In this document: positions 7,016 through 14,028 of the stretch, piece after piece | Layout: each line of letters opens with the position of its first letter | Position numbering within the stretch: position 1 is the stretch's first letter | The notes under the pieces: generated by a model | Databases searched by the model: none | Seen by the model: only the letters and a program-made list of their open reading frames with translations | Told to the model about the DNA's origin: nothing | Program-made: the position numbers and the translations under genes | From: an uncultured Eubacteriales bacterium | GTDB taxonomy: Bacteria; Bacillota; Clostridia; Oscillospirales; CAG-272 | NCBI GenBank assembly: GCA_900547725.1 | Contig: URHR01000047.1 | Coordinates: 1 to 14,350 of the forward strand | Length of the DNA stretch: 14,350 nucleotides | Direction of reading: 5' to 3'

Positions 7016-8329
7016 TTAATGCCCGGTCTGCTTTCGTTTTGCCAGAAGCACTTTCACCGCCTTCACGCAATCGGCAGGGTTCAGCGCCTTTATCATGAGG
7101 CGGTTATTGTATCGGATCGGCTTGATGATAAATCCGATAATCACATTCGTAAAAATCTGCGTAATCAGCGAGGCAAGCGCCGCACCCATAATCCCCATTA
7201 CGGGAATCAGAAAATAGTTGAGCACCACATTCGCCGCCGCTCCCGTCAGGTTGATGACCCACAGATACTTCTGTTTGCTCTCCGCAAGAATCCAGATGTT
7301 CCGCACCGATCCGACATAGGAAAATGTGGTATACCATACGATCAGCCGCAACGCGCTGACTGACGGCGCATAGTCGACGCCGTACAGAATCCGTATAATC
7401 AGGCCCGCAAACGCCGTGATGAACACGCTTTGCAGAAGTGACAGATAGATGATGATGCTGTAGAGTCTGCACACATCCTTTTCGTATTGCTCTTCGTTGT
7501 TCTTCTTGTCGTCAAAGATCATCGGGCGGAACGAATCGATGACTGCGGAAAACACAAACGCCGTCATGCCTGCGCAGGCAACTGCCGCCGAATAGTAGCC
7601 CGTTGCCGCGTCGTCGATCATCAGTTTGAGCATGATACGGTCGGTCTGCGCAAAGATTGCGACCATCATGTCGGGAATGATATAGTAACGGCTCTTTTTC
7701 AGCAGGTTCTTTGCCGTTTCCGTTGAAAGCCGCAGCCTCGCGCCGCCCATCCGCCGATAGACGAAAAGGAGACCGATCGCAATCACCATGTAGTCCAATG
7801 CGTTGGAAACGGCAAACCAATATACGCTCTTTCCGGTTGCAAGCAGGAAAATCTTATACCCCGAAATGATCAGATACGCAAACAGCGCCACCATTGAGGA
7901 ATATTTGGACAACAGCTTTGCCTGAAACCAATAGATCATGATTTCAAGGCTCTGGAAAATCAGGAGCGTACTGTAGAGCAGGCAGACCAGAAAGGTATCC
8001 CGCTCCCCGAAGTTTGCGATTGTAACAAACGCCGCCACGCCGCCGATGCAGAAAAGCGAAGAACAAAGGGTCAGAAAAATCGAAGTTCCGAGAATTTCAC
8101 CCTCCCGCTCGGGATGCGTGACCAGTTCCTGCACCAACACGCCCGTCAGCCCCAGATACATGATCGGCGCGACAAAGGACACGATGGACGCGGCATAGTT
8201 AATCAGCCCGAAGCCGGAAGGTCCCAGAAAGCGCGCCGTCAGCATGGAAATCACCATGGCAAGCAACGATTTGACCAGTTGGATGCCGATGAGCCACGAC
8301 GCGTTTTTTACTACTTTATTTCGGTTCAT
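7016..8329 (-). CDS. wzx: Wzx-like oligosaccharide flippase (MOP superfamily)
   Basis: Integral membrane protein of 437 residues, rich in long hydrophobic segments along its whole length (about 12-14 predicted helices by eye), with a basic C-terminus. The opening KNASWLIGIQLVKSLLAMVISMLTARFLGPSGFGLINY is the classic polysaccharide-flippase start: an amphipathic helix, then ARFLGPSGFG (residues 32-41). The C-terminal third contains another family-typical stretch, AAANVVLNYFLIPVMGIMGAA. It would move the undecaprenyl-linked glycan made by the neighbouring glycosyltransferases to the outer face of the membrane. The start overlaps the GT4 gene by 14 bases with only a weak ribosome site, suggesting translational coupling. 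Confident in family; the exact cargo is unknown but probably contains FucNAc and the LicD-added group. Confidence 0.92.
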   Translation of the reverse strand: MNRNKVVKNASWLIGIQLVKSLLAMVISMLTARFLGPSGFGLINYAASIVSFVAPIMYLGLTGVLVQELVTHPEREGEILGTSIFLTLCSSLFCIGGVAAFVTIANFGERDTFLVCLLYSTLLIFQSLEIMIYWFQAKLLSKYSSMVALFAYLIISGYKIFLLATGKSVYWFAVSNALDYMVIAIGLLFVYRRMGGARLRLSTETAKNLLKKSRYYIIPDMMVAIFAQTDRIMLKLMIDDAATGYYSAAVACAGMTAFVFSAVIDSFRPMIFDDKKNNEEQYEKDVCRLYSIIIYLSLLQSVFITAFAGLIIRILYGVDYAPSVSALRLIVWYTTFSYVGSVRNIWILAESKQKYLWVINLTGAAANVVLNYFLIPVMGIMGAALASLITQIFTNVIIGFIIKPIRYNNRLMIKALNPADCVKAVKVLLAKRKQTGH

Positions 8330-9536
8330 TTACGGTTTCGTAAAGCCTCACATATTCCATGAATTTCTCTTTCCGATCAAACCCCTGCGCCCGTTTCAGG
8401 CAGGCTTCCGGGGGATACGGCTTGTCCGTCCGGATTCGCACGATCTCCCGCTCCAGTGCGTCCACGTCATCTTTCGGGATCACACTGCCGCAGGTTTCGT
8501 CCGGGATTTCGGGACTGCCGCCCGTGCGGAAGGTCACAACGGGTGTTCCGCAGGCGAGCGCCTCCATGTTGACCGTCGGGTAATTCTCCTCGCGCGTCGG
8601 GTTCACAAACAGATCCGCCGCCGTGTAGATTTCGGCAAGCTCGGTCGGGTTCTGCGTGCGGTGGACGGTCAGAATCCCCTCGGGCAGACTGCGGTCGACC
8701 TCTTCGTTCGTCCCCACCAGTACGATCCGGTACTGCGCGGAATCCAGTCTGCGGTACAGTTCCGCAAACACATCCAGCCCCTTCCGAACCTCCCAGTCAA
8801 ACGCAACGCCGAGAAGCAGGAAACAGTCGGCGGGAATCCCATGCTTTGCGCGAAAATCCGAATCGGTCGGCTTGAACACCGAAAGGTCGATTCCGTTGCG
8901 GATCACCCGAACCGGATATCCCCCCAGATAGGATTGCTTCACAAGCCCCGCCAGCCACTCGGACGGCGTGACAACGGTCAGGCTTTTCACGCCGCAGAAC
9001 CATTTTTTCTTCCTGCGGTGCATACGCCCCGCGTTGTCGGTCAGGCTCTCGGGATAGCGCCGATGGAGCGAGCACCCCCGACAGTCGGTTTTCCATTTGT
9101 CGCATCCCGCCATGTCGAAATACGGGCAATGCCCCGTAAACGCCCAGCAGTCGTGCAACGTCCAGACCACGGGAATGTTTTCCTTCTTGATATACCGGAA
9201 CAGCATCGGCAGATTGATATACCAGCTGTGCAGATTGTGCAGGTGGATCACGTCGGGCTTCAGCTTCCGCAGCCTGCGGATCAGCCGCGCAGTTCCGAAG
9301 GCGGTAAAATGCCCTTCCAGTCCCGTCAGTCTGCTCAGGAAATGGTGCAGACCGTTCTCGAAAAAAGACCCGACGTAAAGATGCTTTGCGTGCTTGGGGG
9401 TCTGCTTTCCCTTCCACTTTCGCGAGACGGTGTAGACCGAGAAGCCGTTCTTCTCTCCGCAGTCCGCAATCTGCAACATGATGTTTCCCGTACTGCCGTA
9501 ATCCGAGGTGTTGATCTCAACAACCGTTTTTCCCAT
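8316..9536 (-). CDS. GT4-family glycosyltransferase
   Basis: GT-B fold retaining glycosyltransferase of family 4, 406 residues from the chosen ATG. The N-terminal domain starts VVEINTSDYGSTGNI and contains HLHNLHSWYINLP (98-110). A cysteine group, C137, C145, C152 and C155, follows in a CPYFDMAGC...CRGC segment that recurs in this GT4 subgroup. The donor-binding domain has REENYPTVNMEALACGTPVV with the E-x7-E pair E317/E325. The ATG at 9534-9536 is preferred because GGGGGAG lies just upstream. The alternative GTG at 9549-9551 would add five residues and overlap the previous stop as GTGA, and cannot be excluded. It presumably adds one sugar to the lipid-linked glycan. Donor and acceptor cannot be read from sequence; UDP-FucNAc is one candidate. 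Confidence 0.9.
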   Translation of the reverse strand: MGKTVVEINTSDYGSTGNIMLQIADCGEKNGFSVYTVSRKWKGKQTPKHAKHLYVGSFFENGLHHFLSRLTGLEGHFTAFGTARLIRRLRKLKPDVIHLHNLHSWYINLPMLFRYIKKENIPVVWTLHDCWAFTGHCPYFDMAGCDKWKTDCRGCSLHRRYPESLTDNAGRMHRRKKKWFCGVKSLTVVTPSEWLAGLVKQSYLGGYPVRVIRNGIDLSVFKPTDSDFRAKHGIPADCFLLLGVAFDWEVRKGLDVFAELYRRLDSAQYRIVLVGTNEEVDRSLPEGILTVHRTQNPTELAEIYTAADLFVNPTREENYPTVNMEALACGTPVVTFRTGGSPEIPDETCGSVIPKDDVDALEREIVRIRTDKPYPPEACLKRAQGFDRKEKFMEYVRLYETVNEPK

Positions 9537-9547
9537 TCGCTCCCCCT

Positions 9548-10861
9548 TCACTCCGCACGCCCTATGGAACAGCCGCTCGCCGTCTCCAGAATTTCGCGGC
9601 AGACCGCGCTGTTTTTCGCTTCGTCATGACACCGCTTTGCAACCGCCAGAGCGTTCCGTGCGGTCTCTTCCCGCAAAGTCCGGTTTTCAAACGCTTCCTC
9701 CAGCCGCGCCCGCAGGTCGTCCCGCGCGGTGGCGCAGATTGCGCAACGGTTTTCGGTCAGATGCCGCATGGACGCCACACAGTCAGGCCCGTATGCAAAC
9801 AGGCAGATTCCGCTTGCAAGGCTGTTCGCAATCTTGGTGGAAACCGAGTATTTCACCTCGTCGATGTCCTCCTCGGCAAAGGATTCCGTGTGCACGAGCA
9901 TCTGCGCCGCGTGGAAGATCCGGTCGAACTCCGCGCCCGATACAAATCCCTGCAGGCGAACCGACCGATGCTTCCGGAGTTCCGCGAGAATCGCTTCGTC
10001 CTTCTCGGCCGTGTAGATATCCAACGTGTAGTCCGTCCCCTTTTCGGCGTTGATCGCATCGAGCGCCGCGCCGATCTCCGAGAGCGACCGATACCGCCCG
10101 CAGCGAACCGCGCCCATGTAGGTCAGGCGCTCCGCCGTTTCCGTGTTGCGGACGGAATCGGAAACGGGGTAGTTGCTCCCCGTCATCACAACCGTTGCGG
10201 GAACGCCGAAGCGTTCGGAATACGCCGTTTCCAACTCACGGCAGATCACAATCAGGTGAGCCGAACGCCCGATCGTCTCTTCCATCTTTTTGCGCAACAG
10301 GCGCAGGCGCAGGCATTCCAAAAGCCCCTTCCCGCCTCTGACAAAATAGAAATCGTCGCAGATATAGGTCACAATGGGCAGTTTGTATTTGCGCGACAGC
10401 TTCAGCGCAACGTTGTAAATGAACTTCGCGCTCCCCGGAGCAAGAAAAATGCAGGTCGGCTTTTCGCGCTCCACCCATGCCCGCAGATCGCGGTTGAACC
10501 AGTGCGCGCATTTCCACATCAGGTCGCGCAGCAGATACCGGATCGGCGTTTTGTTTTTGCGGCTTCTGTACAGCGACTCGTCCCGTTCGGATTCAAACAG
10601 GCGGCCTTCGGTCTGCCCGATCTCGCCGTCCGTCAGCTCCCGTCCCGCGCGGCGGAACAGATAGGAGCGCAGAATTTCCTTGTCGGTCATGCGGTAGAAC
10701 GATCCGCAAGCCCGCACGTCGGGCAGAGAAGGATAAATATAGAACTGGCACAGTTCGTCGGGAGAAAATGCGGAGAAAAGGGTCTGCATGGTTTTTCCCA
10801 TGCTGTCGCAGGTCATGATCGGATTATGGCTGATAATCAGGACTTTCAGTTGATCGCTCAT
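9548..10861 (-). CDS. GT-B fold glycosyltransferase (GT4-like), first gene of operon
   Basis: Protein of 437 residues with the organisation of a GT-B glycosyltransferase. The N-terminal segment KVLIISHNPIMTCDSMGKT (6-24) resembles acceptor-side GT4 loops, and VTYICDDFYF (164-173) follows a central Rossmann strand. The C-terminal half contains LTYMGAVRCGRYRSLSEIG (246-264), VRLQGFVSG (301-309) and TESFAEEDIDEVKYSVSTKIANSLASG (325-351). The last is the usual position of the GT4 nucleotide-sugar site, although the strict E-x7-E spacing is not obvious. There is no signal or membrane helix, so it is probably cytoplasmic and membrane-associated. GGAGGAG stands about 8 bases before the ATG. It is the first gene after the promoter, but it is not a recognisable priming phosphoglycosyltransferase (no hydrophobic helix of that class). 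Substrate unknown. Confidence 0.83.
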   Translation of the reverse strand: MSDQLKVLIISHNPIMTCDSMGKTMQTLFSAFSPDELCQFYIYPSLPDVRACGSFYRMTDKEILRSYLFRRAGRELTDGEIGQTEGRLFESERDESLYRSRKNKTPIRYLLRDLMWKCAHWFNRDLRAWVEREKPTCIFLAPGSAKFIYNVALKLSRKYKLPIVTYICDDFYFVRGGKGLLECLRLRLLRKKMEETIGRSAHLIVICRELETAYSERFGVPATVVMTGSNYPVSDSVRNTETAERLTYMGAVRCGRYRSLSEIGAALDAINAEKGTDYTLDIYTAEKDEAILAELRKHRSVRLQGFVSGAEFDRIFHAAQMLVHTESFAEEDIDEVKYSVSTKIANSLASGICLFAYGPDCVASMRHLTENRCAICATARDDLRARLEEAFENRTLREETARNALAVAKRCHDEAKNSAVCREILETASGCSIGRAE

Positions 10862-10874
10862 ATTCAGACTCCTC

Positions 10875-10905
10875 CGGACCGTTCCCGCCCGCCGTCATCG
10901 GTCCG
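10875..10905 (-). other. Leader hairpin before the first operon gene
   Basis: CGGACCG (10875-10881) and CGGTCCG (10899-10905) are exact 7-bp arms around a 17-base GC-rich loop in the 5' untranslated leader of the minus-strand operon. The promoter-proximal arm is 10899-10905; the distal arm touches the GGAGG ribosome site (10871-10875). The structure may modulate access to that site. No known riboswitch is recognised. Confidence 0.35.
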
Positions 10906-10932
10906 CTTCTGTTTTATACACATATATAATAT

Positions 10933-10961
10933 ATCATACCACAGAACTACAGATTTGTCAA
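10933..10961 (-). promoter_or_regulatory. Sigma-A promoter of the glycan operon
   Basis: On the minus strand, TTGACA (10956-10961) is separated by exactly 17 bases from TATGAT (10933-10938). This is a perfect -35 and a one-mismatch -10. Transcription should start near 10926, giving a leader of roughly 65 bases ahead of the glycosyltransferase ATG at 10861. An AT-rich tract (TATATTATATATG on that strand) lies around the start point. Confidence 0.85.
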
Positions 10962-11030
10962 GTATACGGACAATCTTTCCCACCGTTTGCGTTGTTGCGG
11001 AACGCTTTTTCCCTTTTTATGCCCCGCTTA

Positions 11031-11047
11031 AATGAATAATATTCATT
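11031..11047. promoter_or_regulatory. Perfect 17-bp palindrome in the divergent region
   Basis: AATGAATA and TATTCATT are exact complements around a single central A. The half-site TGAAT/ATTCA is the ARG-box half-site, but the spacer is 3 rather than the canonical 4 bases. It lies between the two divergent promoters, about 70 bases upstream of the leftward -35 and about 175 bases upstream of the rightward one. It is a credible operator for a dimeric or hexameric regulator such as ArgR/AhrC; identity is inferred. Confidence 0.45.
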
Positions 11048-11197
11048 CCGTATTCAGCCGCAAGCTCTCGTTTTTTGCCGCTCGCATCCGTGCATCCGCC
11101 CGTTCCCCTCCGATCTTCGGGTTGATTGCTCCATTTATATAGCATATATGCACAATATACAGGTCTTATTTCTCCGAATCCTGCGCAAAGCGAACGA

Positions 11198-11215
11198 AAT
11201 GAAAAAATATTCAGA
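11198..11215 (+). promoter_or_regulatory. Candidate ARG box (ArgR/AhrC site)
   Basis: The 18 bases AATGAAAAAATATTCAGA fit the consensus wnTGAATwwwwATTCAnw with one mismatch (TGAAA for TGAAT). The site ends 7 bases upstream of the -35 of the amino acid transporter promoter. ArgR/AhrC is the established arginine-responsive regulator of Bacillota and often controls basic amino acid transporters. Assignment rests on the motif match and position only. Confidence 0.5.
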
Positions 11216-11222
11216 AAACGGC

Positions 11223-11251
11223 TTGACAAATGGAATTTTATGCAGTATAAT
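11223..11251 (+). promoter_or_regulatory. Consensus sigma-A promoter of the ABC transporter
   Basis: TTGACA (11223-11228), a 17-base spacer and TATAAT (11246-11251) make a fully consensus promoter. Transcription should start around 11258, leaving a leader of about 34 bases. GGAGGG (11278-11283) lies 8 bases before the ATG at 11292. This supports strong expression unless repressed, which fits the candidate operator just upstream. Confidence 0.93.
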
Positions 11252-11291
11252 AGTGCCATACAAAACACATCCGACACGGAGGGATAAAATC

Positions 11292-12122
11292 ATGAAAAAA
11301 TTACTTTCCATCGCACTTGCGGTCTGCATGGCGGCAGGCTGTCTGTTCGCATTCGCTTCCTGCAAAAAGGAAGAAACCCTGACCGTTTACACCGAAGCGG
11401 GCTTCGCTCCCTTTGAATACGTCAAAGACGGCAAGATCGTCGGCGTTGACGTTGAGATCATGGAAAAGGTCGGCAAGAAGCTCGGCAAAAAGGTGATTTT
11501 CGAGAATGTCGCATTCGATTCCATCGTTGACGCGGTCTCCGCAGGCAAGCTGACCAATGTCGGCGCGGCGGGCATCTCGATCACAGCCGCAAGAAAAGAG
11601 AAGGTCGACTTCTCCAACGAGTACTACGAAGCAAAGCTTTACGTCATCTACCCTGCGGCAGAAGCTGCAACCTATGAAAGCAACACCACCGACAGCGTGA
11701 CCGGCGTTTACTGGGACAGCCTGAAGGGCAAGAAGATTGCGGTTCAGAACGGAACGACCGCCGACCTGTTCCTCGGCGACGAGTTGGGCGAGGGCGGAAC
11801 GCTTGATGGTTCGAACGCCGCAAAGGTCGGCTTTGACGCGCTCGCAACCGCTGTTGAGGACGTTACCAAGGGAACGGACAGCAACGTGCTGATTATCGAC
11901 GAACTGCCCGCAAAGAAGCTGATTGAGGGCAAGAGCAACCTCAAGTGCGCACCCCTCTACTACAAGGGCGGCGAAGGCGAGAAGGACAGCCCCGCTACCG
12001 ACAAGTACGCAATCTGCGTGACCAAGGGTCAGACCGAGCTGCTGAAAGCCATCAACGAAGTGCTGGCGGAACTTGGCAAGGAAGGCATTGAGGCGCTGGT
12101 TCAGAAGCACCTCGGCGTATAA
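11292..12122 (+). CDS. Amino acid ABC transporter substrate-binding lipoprotein
   Basis: Extracellular solute-binding protein of family 3 (polar amino acids), 276 residues. The signal peptide MKKLLSIALAVCMAAGCLFAF is followed by a lipid-attachment cysteine, most likely C24 (FASC, then KKEE); C17 (AAGC) is a second possible lipobox. The ligand fold shows EAGFAPFEY (35-43), GISITAARKEKVDFSNEYYEA (94-114) with R101 expected to bind the ligand carboxylate, VQNGTTADLF (151-160), and D203 in IIDELPA expected to bind the alpha-amino group. The ATG at 11292 is chosen because GGAGGG and a consensus promoter precede it. The upstream in-frame ATG at 11148 lies before the promoter and would destroy the signal peptide. 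The first gene of a lipoprotein-permease-ATPase set, it delivers substrate to the permease. The substrate is not fixed by sequence; a basic amino acid is suggested only by the candidate ARG box. Confidence 0.95.
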   Translation: MKKLLSIALAVCMAAGCLFAFASCKKEETLTVYTEAGFAPFEYVKDGKIVGVDVEIMEKVGKKLGKKVIFENVAFDSIVDAVSAGKLTNVGAAGISITAARKEKVDFSNEYYEAKLYVIYPAAEAATYESNTTDSVTGVYWDSLKGKKIAVQNGTTADLFLGDELGEGGTLDGSNAAKVGFDALATAVEDVTKGTDSNVLIIDELPAKKLIEGKSNLKCAPLYYKGGEGEKDSPATDKYAICVTKGQTELLKAINEVLAELGKEGIEALVQKHLGV

Positions 12123-12155
12123 GCGCCCGAAATCCGGAACCGAACACAACATACC

Positions 12156-12187
12156 AAAAGGAAAAGCGGCATCCGCTTTTCCTTTTT
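12156..12187 (+). terminator. Intercistronic hairpin between lipoprotein and permease genes
   Basis: AAAAGGAAAAGCGG (12156-12169) and CCGCTTTTCCTTTT (12173-12186) are perfect 14-bp arms with a 3-base CAT loop, and a T-rich 3' arm. It lies 34 bases after the lipoprotein stop and ends 24 bases before the permease ATG. Such partial terminators or mRNA-stabilising stems usually give more binding protein than membrane components. Confidence 0.8.
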
Positions 12188-12210
12188 GGGGCTTATAAGA
12201 GGAAGATTTT

Positions 12211-12912
12211 ATGCTGTTTCAGGACATTTGCAAAATCCTTACCGACGCCGAATCCATGGGTTATATGCTCCAGGGATTCCGCAATACCCTGCTTCTGACC
12301 TTCGCCGCCGCCGCGATCGGACTGGTGCTCGGATTCACCGTTGCCATCGTCAAGATCTCCGCGCAGGTCAATAAGTACATGAAGATTCCCGCACTCCTCT
12401 GCAACATCTACACCACGGTGTTCCGCGGCACGCCTGTCGCGCTCCAGCTCTTTATCATGGTGTTTGCGGTCTTTGCAATCCCGGGTTTCAAGCCCTACGC
12501 CGCCATTCTGACCTTCGGCATCAACTCGGGCGCATACGTCTCCGAAAACATCCGCGCGGGCATTTCCTCCGTAGACCCCGGGCAGATGGAAGCCGGGCGC
12601 GCGCTCGGGCTTTCGTGGCGTTGCACCATGCTCCGCGTGATCCTGCCGCAAGCGGTGAAGAACATCATTCCCGCCATCGGCAACGAGATGATCGCCCTGC
12701 TCAAGGAAACCTCCATCATCAGTATGGTTGGCGCGACGGTCGGATCTCTGACCTTCGACCTCAACGCCGCGTCCAACACGGTGTTCCGCAAAATTCCGAA
12801 CTACCTCGCCAGCGGTCTGATCGCGGGCGTGTTCTACCTCGCGGTGGTCTATCTGATGGTTTTCCTGATTAAACTGATTGAAAAGAGGATGAAAGCAAGT
12901 GATAAGCGTTAA
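12211..12912 (+). CDS. Amino acid ABC transporter permease (HisM/GlnP type)
   Basis: Inner-membrane permease of the polar amino acid family, 233 residues. Hydrophobic segments fall near 22-48, 60-90, 96-110, 150-180 and 200-222. NTLLLTFAAAAIGLVLG is the family's first helix, FRGTPVALQL (71-80) is the hallmark RGTP motif, and EAGRALGLSWRCTMLRVILPQAVK (127-150) is the EAA loop that docks onto the ATPase. It normally works as a homodimer when only one permease gene is present, as here. AGAGGAAG lies about 6 bases before the ATG, just after the intercistronic hairpin. The last 14 bases overlap the ATPase gene. Confident in family and role. Confidence 0.95.
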   Translation: MLFQDICKILTDAESMGYMLQGFRNTLLLTFAAAAIGLVLGFTVAIVKISAQVNKYMKIPALLCNIYTTVFRGTPVALQLFIMVFAVFAIPGFKPYAAILTFGINSGAYVSENIRAGISSVDPGQMEAGRALGLSWRCTMLRVILPQAVKNIIPAIGNEMIALLKETSIISMVGATVGSLTFDLNAASNTVFRKIPNYLASGLIAGVFYLAVVYLMVFLIKLIEKRMKASDKR

Positions 12913-13792
12913 GAATCTTTACAAGGACTTCGGAAGCCTGCACATCCTCAAGGCGGTTTCCTGCGAAGTGAAAAAGGGTGAAAAGGTGGTGCTGATCGGC
13001 CCTTCCGGAAGCGGAAAAAGCACCCTGCTCCGCTGTATCAACCAGTTGGAAACGCCGACCTTTGGCGAAATCTGGATGGACGGCAAGCTGTTGACTGCTC
13101 CCGACCCCTACCTGCATTTTGATGTGATCCGTCTCTCCAAAACCTACCTTGACCTGACGGCGGCGGGAGTGGATGACGCGGCGGCAATCCAACGCATCAA
13201 GGCGGAGGATCTGCTGAAAAAGACGGAAGGCGCTCCCTATCACGCCGCGATGAAGCAAATTGAAACCGAAAACCGGATTGACATTGACGCCGCGCGGCAG
13301 AAGATGGGCATGGTGTTCCAACACTTCAACCTGTTCAGCAACATGACGATTCTGCAAAACCTGACCTTTGCGCCCGTACAGCTGAAGCTGAAAACCAAAG
13401 CCGAAGCCGAGGAACGCGCACGGGAACTGCTCGCGCGGATCGGTCTTTCCGACAAAGCCGACGTCTACCCCGCAACGCTCTCGGGCGGACAGAAACAGCG
13501 GGTTGCCATCATCCGCGCGCTTGCCATGGAGCCGGAGGTCATGCTCTTCGACGAGCCGACCTCGGCGCTCGACCCCGAAATGGTGGGCGAGGTATTGGAC
13601 CTCATCAAAAACCTCGCGCACGACGGCATGACAATGGTCATCGTAACCCACGAAATGGGCTTCGCCCGCGAAGTGGCTGACCGCGTGCTCTTTATGGACA
13701 GCGGAAAAATCGCCGAGGACGGCACGCCCGCCGACGTCTTCGATCACCCCAAGCTCCCCCGCACGCAGGAGTTCCTGAGCAAGGTTCTGTAA
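12899..13792 (+). CDS. Amino acid ABC transporter ATPase with an internal insertion
   Basis: Cytoplasmic ATP-binding subunit of the GlnQ/HisP family that powers the adjacent permease. All motors are present: Walker A GPSGSGKST (34-42), Q-loop Q141 in GMVFQHFNLF, signature LSGGQ (194-198), Walker B VMLFDEP (214-220), D-loop SALD (222-225) and H251. The protein has 297 residues, whereas GlnQ-type subunits have about 240. The excess lies between WMDGKL (59-64) and the Q-loop, roughly residues 66-133, and is a charged, probably helical insert in the beta subdomain. Start is GTG at 12899, overlapping the permease by 14 bases, with AGAGGA upstream; the N-terminus MISVKNLYKDFG fits the family. The gene ends the transporter operon and is followed by terminators. 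Confidence 0.94.
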   Translation: MISVKNLYKDFGSLHILKAVSCEVKKGEKVVLIGPSGSGKSTLLRCINQLETPTFGEIWMDGKLLTAPDPYLHFDVIRLSKTYLDLTAAGVDDAAAIQRIKAEDLLKKTEGAPYHAAMKQIETENRIDIDAARQKMGMVFQHFNLFSNMTILQNLTFAPVQLKLKTKAEAEERARELLARIGLSDKADVYPATLSGGQKQRVAIIRALAMEPEVMLFDEPTSALDPEMVGEVLDLIKNLAHDGMTMVIVTHEMGFAREVADRVLFMDSGKIAEDGTPADVFDHPKLPRTQEFLSKVL

Positions 13793-13800
13793 GGAAGGGA

Positions 13801-13866
13801 TGCGTTAGGGAAACTTCTTGAAAGAAGTTTCCCTAAAACCCTTCAAGAACTTTCAACGCATTTTTT
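13801..13866 (+). terminator. Nested hairpin terminator after the ABC operon
   Basis: Outer arms TGCGTT (13801-13806) and AACGCA (13855-13860) are followed by T6 (13861-13866). Inside, TTAGGGAAACTTCT (13805-13818) and AGAAGTTTCCCTAA (13823-13836) form a perfect 14-bp stem with a TGAA loop. A competing stem CCTTCAA (13840-13846) / TTGAAGG (13865-13871) is also possible. The inner stem resembles a dispersed repeat seen in gut Clostridia, from general familiarity, not a search. Confidence 0.7.
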
Positions 13867-13939
13867 GAAGGTGCGAACATACGGTTCTGAATGTGGGAAT
13901 GCAAAAAAAACGCTTCGTCCTCCCTGCACAACATTACAG

Positions 13940-13967
13940 AGCCCGCAGAGTTTTCTGCGGGCTTTTT
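13940..13967 (+). terminator. Second intrinsic terminator
   Basis: AGCCCGCAGA (13940-13949) and TCTGCGGGCT (13954-13963) form a perfect 10-bp GC-rich stem with a GTTT loop, followed directly by TTTT (13964-13967). This is a textbook rightward terminator. It is 147 bases downstream of the ATPase stop and backs up the nested hairpin. The stretch between them holds no recognisable gene. Confidence 0.9.
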
Positions 13968-14028
13968 AATATCCGCCTGTCAACCCCACCAATCGGGCGC
14001 AAAGCCGCACTCCTTTGGCGAGCGGAGC

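Larger units (their letters stand above)
230..10926 (-). other. Nine-gene glycan biosynthesis transcription unit
   Basis: All nine genes run leftward with junctions of +11, -14, +28, +77, +14, +50, 0 and -4 bases in transcription order, so a single mRNA from the 10933-10961 promoter to the terminator at 9-113 is likely. No internal terminator was seen. The gene set covers sugar-nucleotide synthesis, glycosyl transfer, phospho-alcohol decoration and flipping, but has no polymerase, priming transferase or length regulator. Confidence 0.8.

Noticed and set aside
10989..11010. Weak hairpin GCGTT/AACGC followed by T5 on the plus strand
   Set aside because: The stem is only 5 bp with a 7-base loop, and no rightward gene lies upstream for it to terminate.
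8244..11035. Long plus-strand frames of 461 and 469 residues
   Set aside because: They are antisense to the two glycosyltransferase genes, rich in Arg, His and Pro as shadow frames are, and without motifs or ribosome sites.
11148..11291. In-frame N-terminal extension of the binding protein from ATG 11148
   Set aside because: It would start upstream of the consensus promoter at 11223-11251 and place 48 residues before a perfect lipoprotein signal peptide. The ATG at 11292 has the ribosome site.
11301..12152. 283-residue minus-strand frame
   Set aside because: It is antisense to the substrate-binding lipoprotein gene, which has promoter, ribosome site, signal peptide and family motifs.
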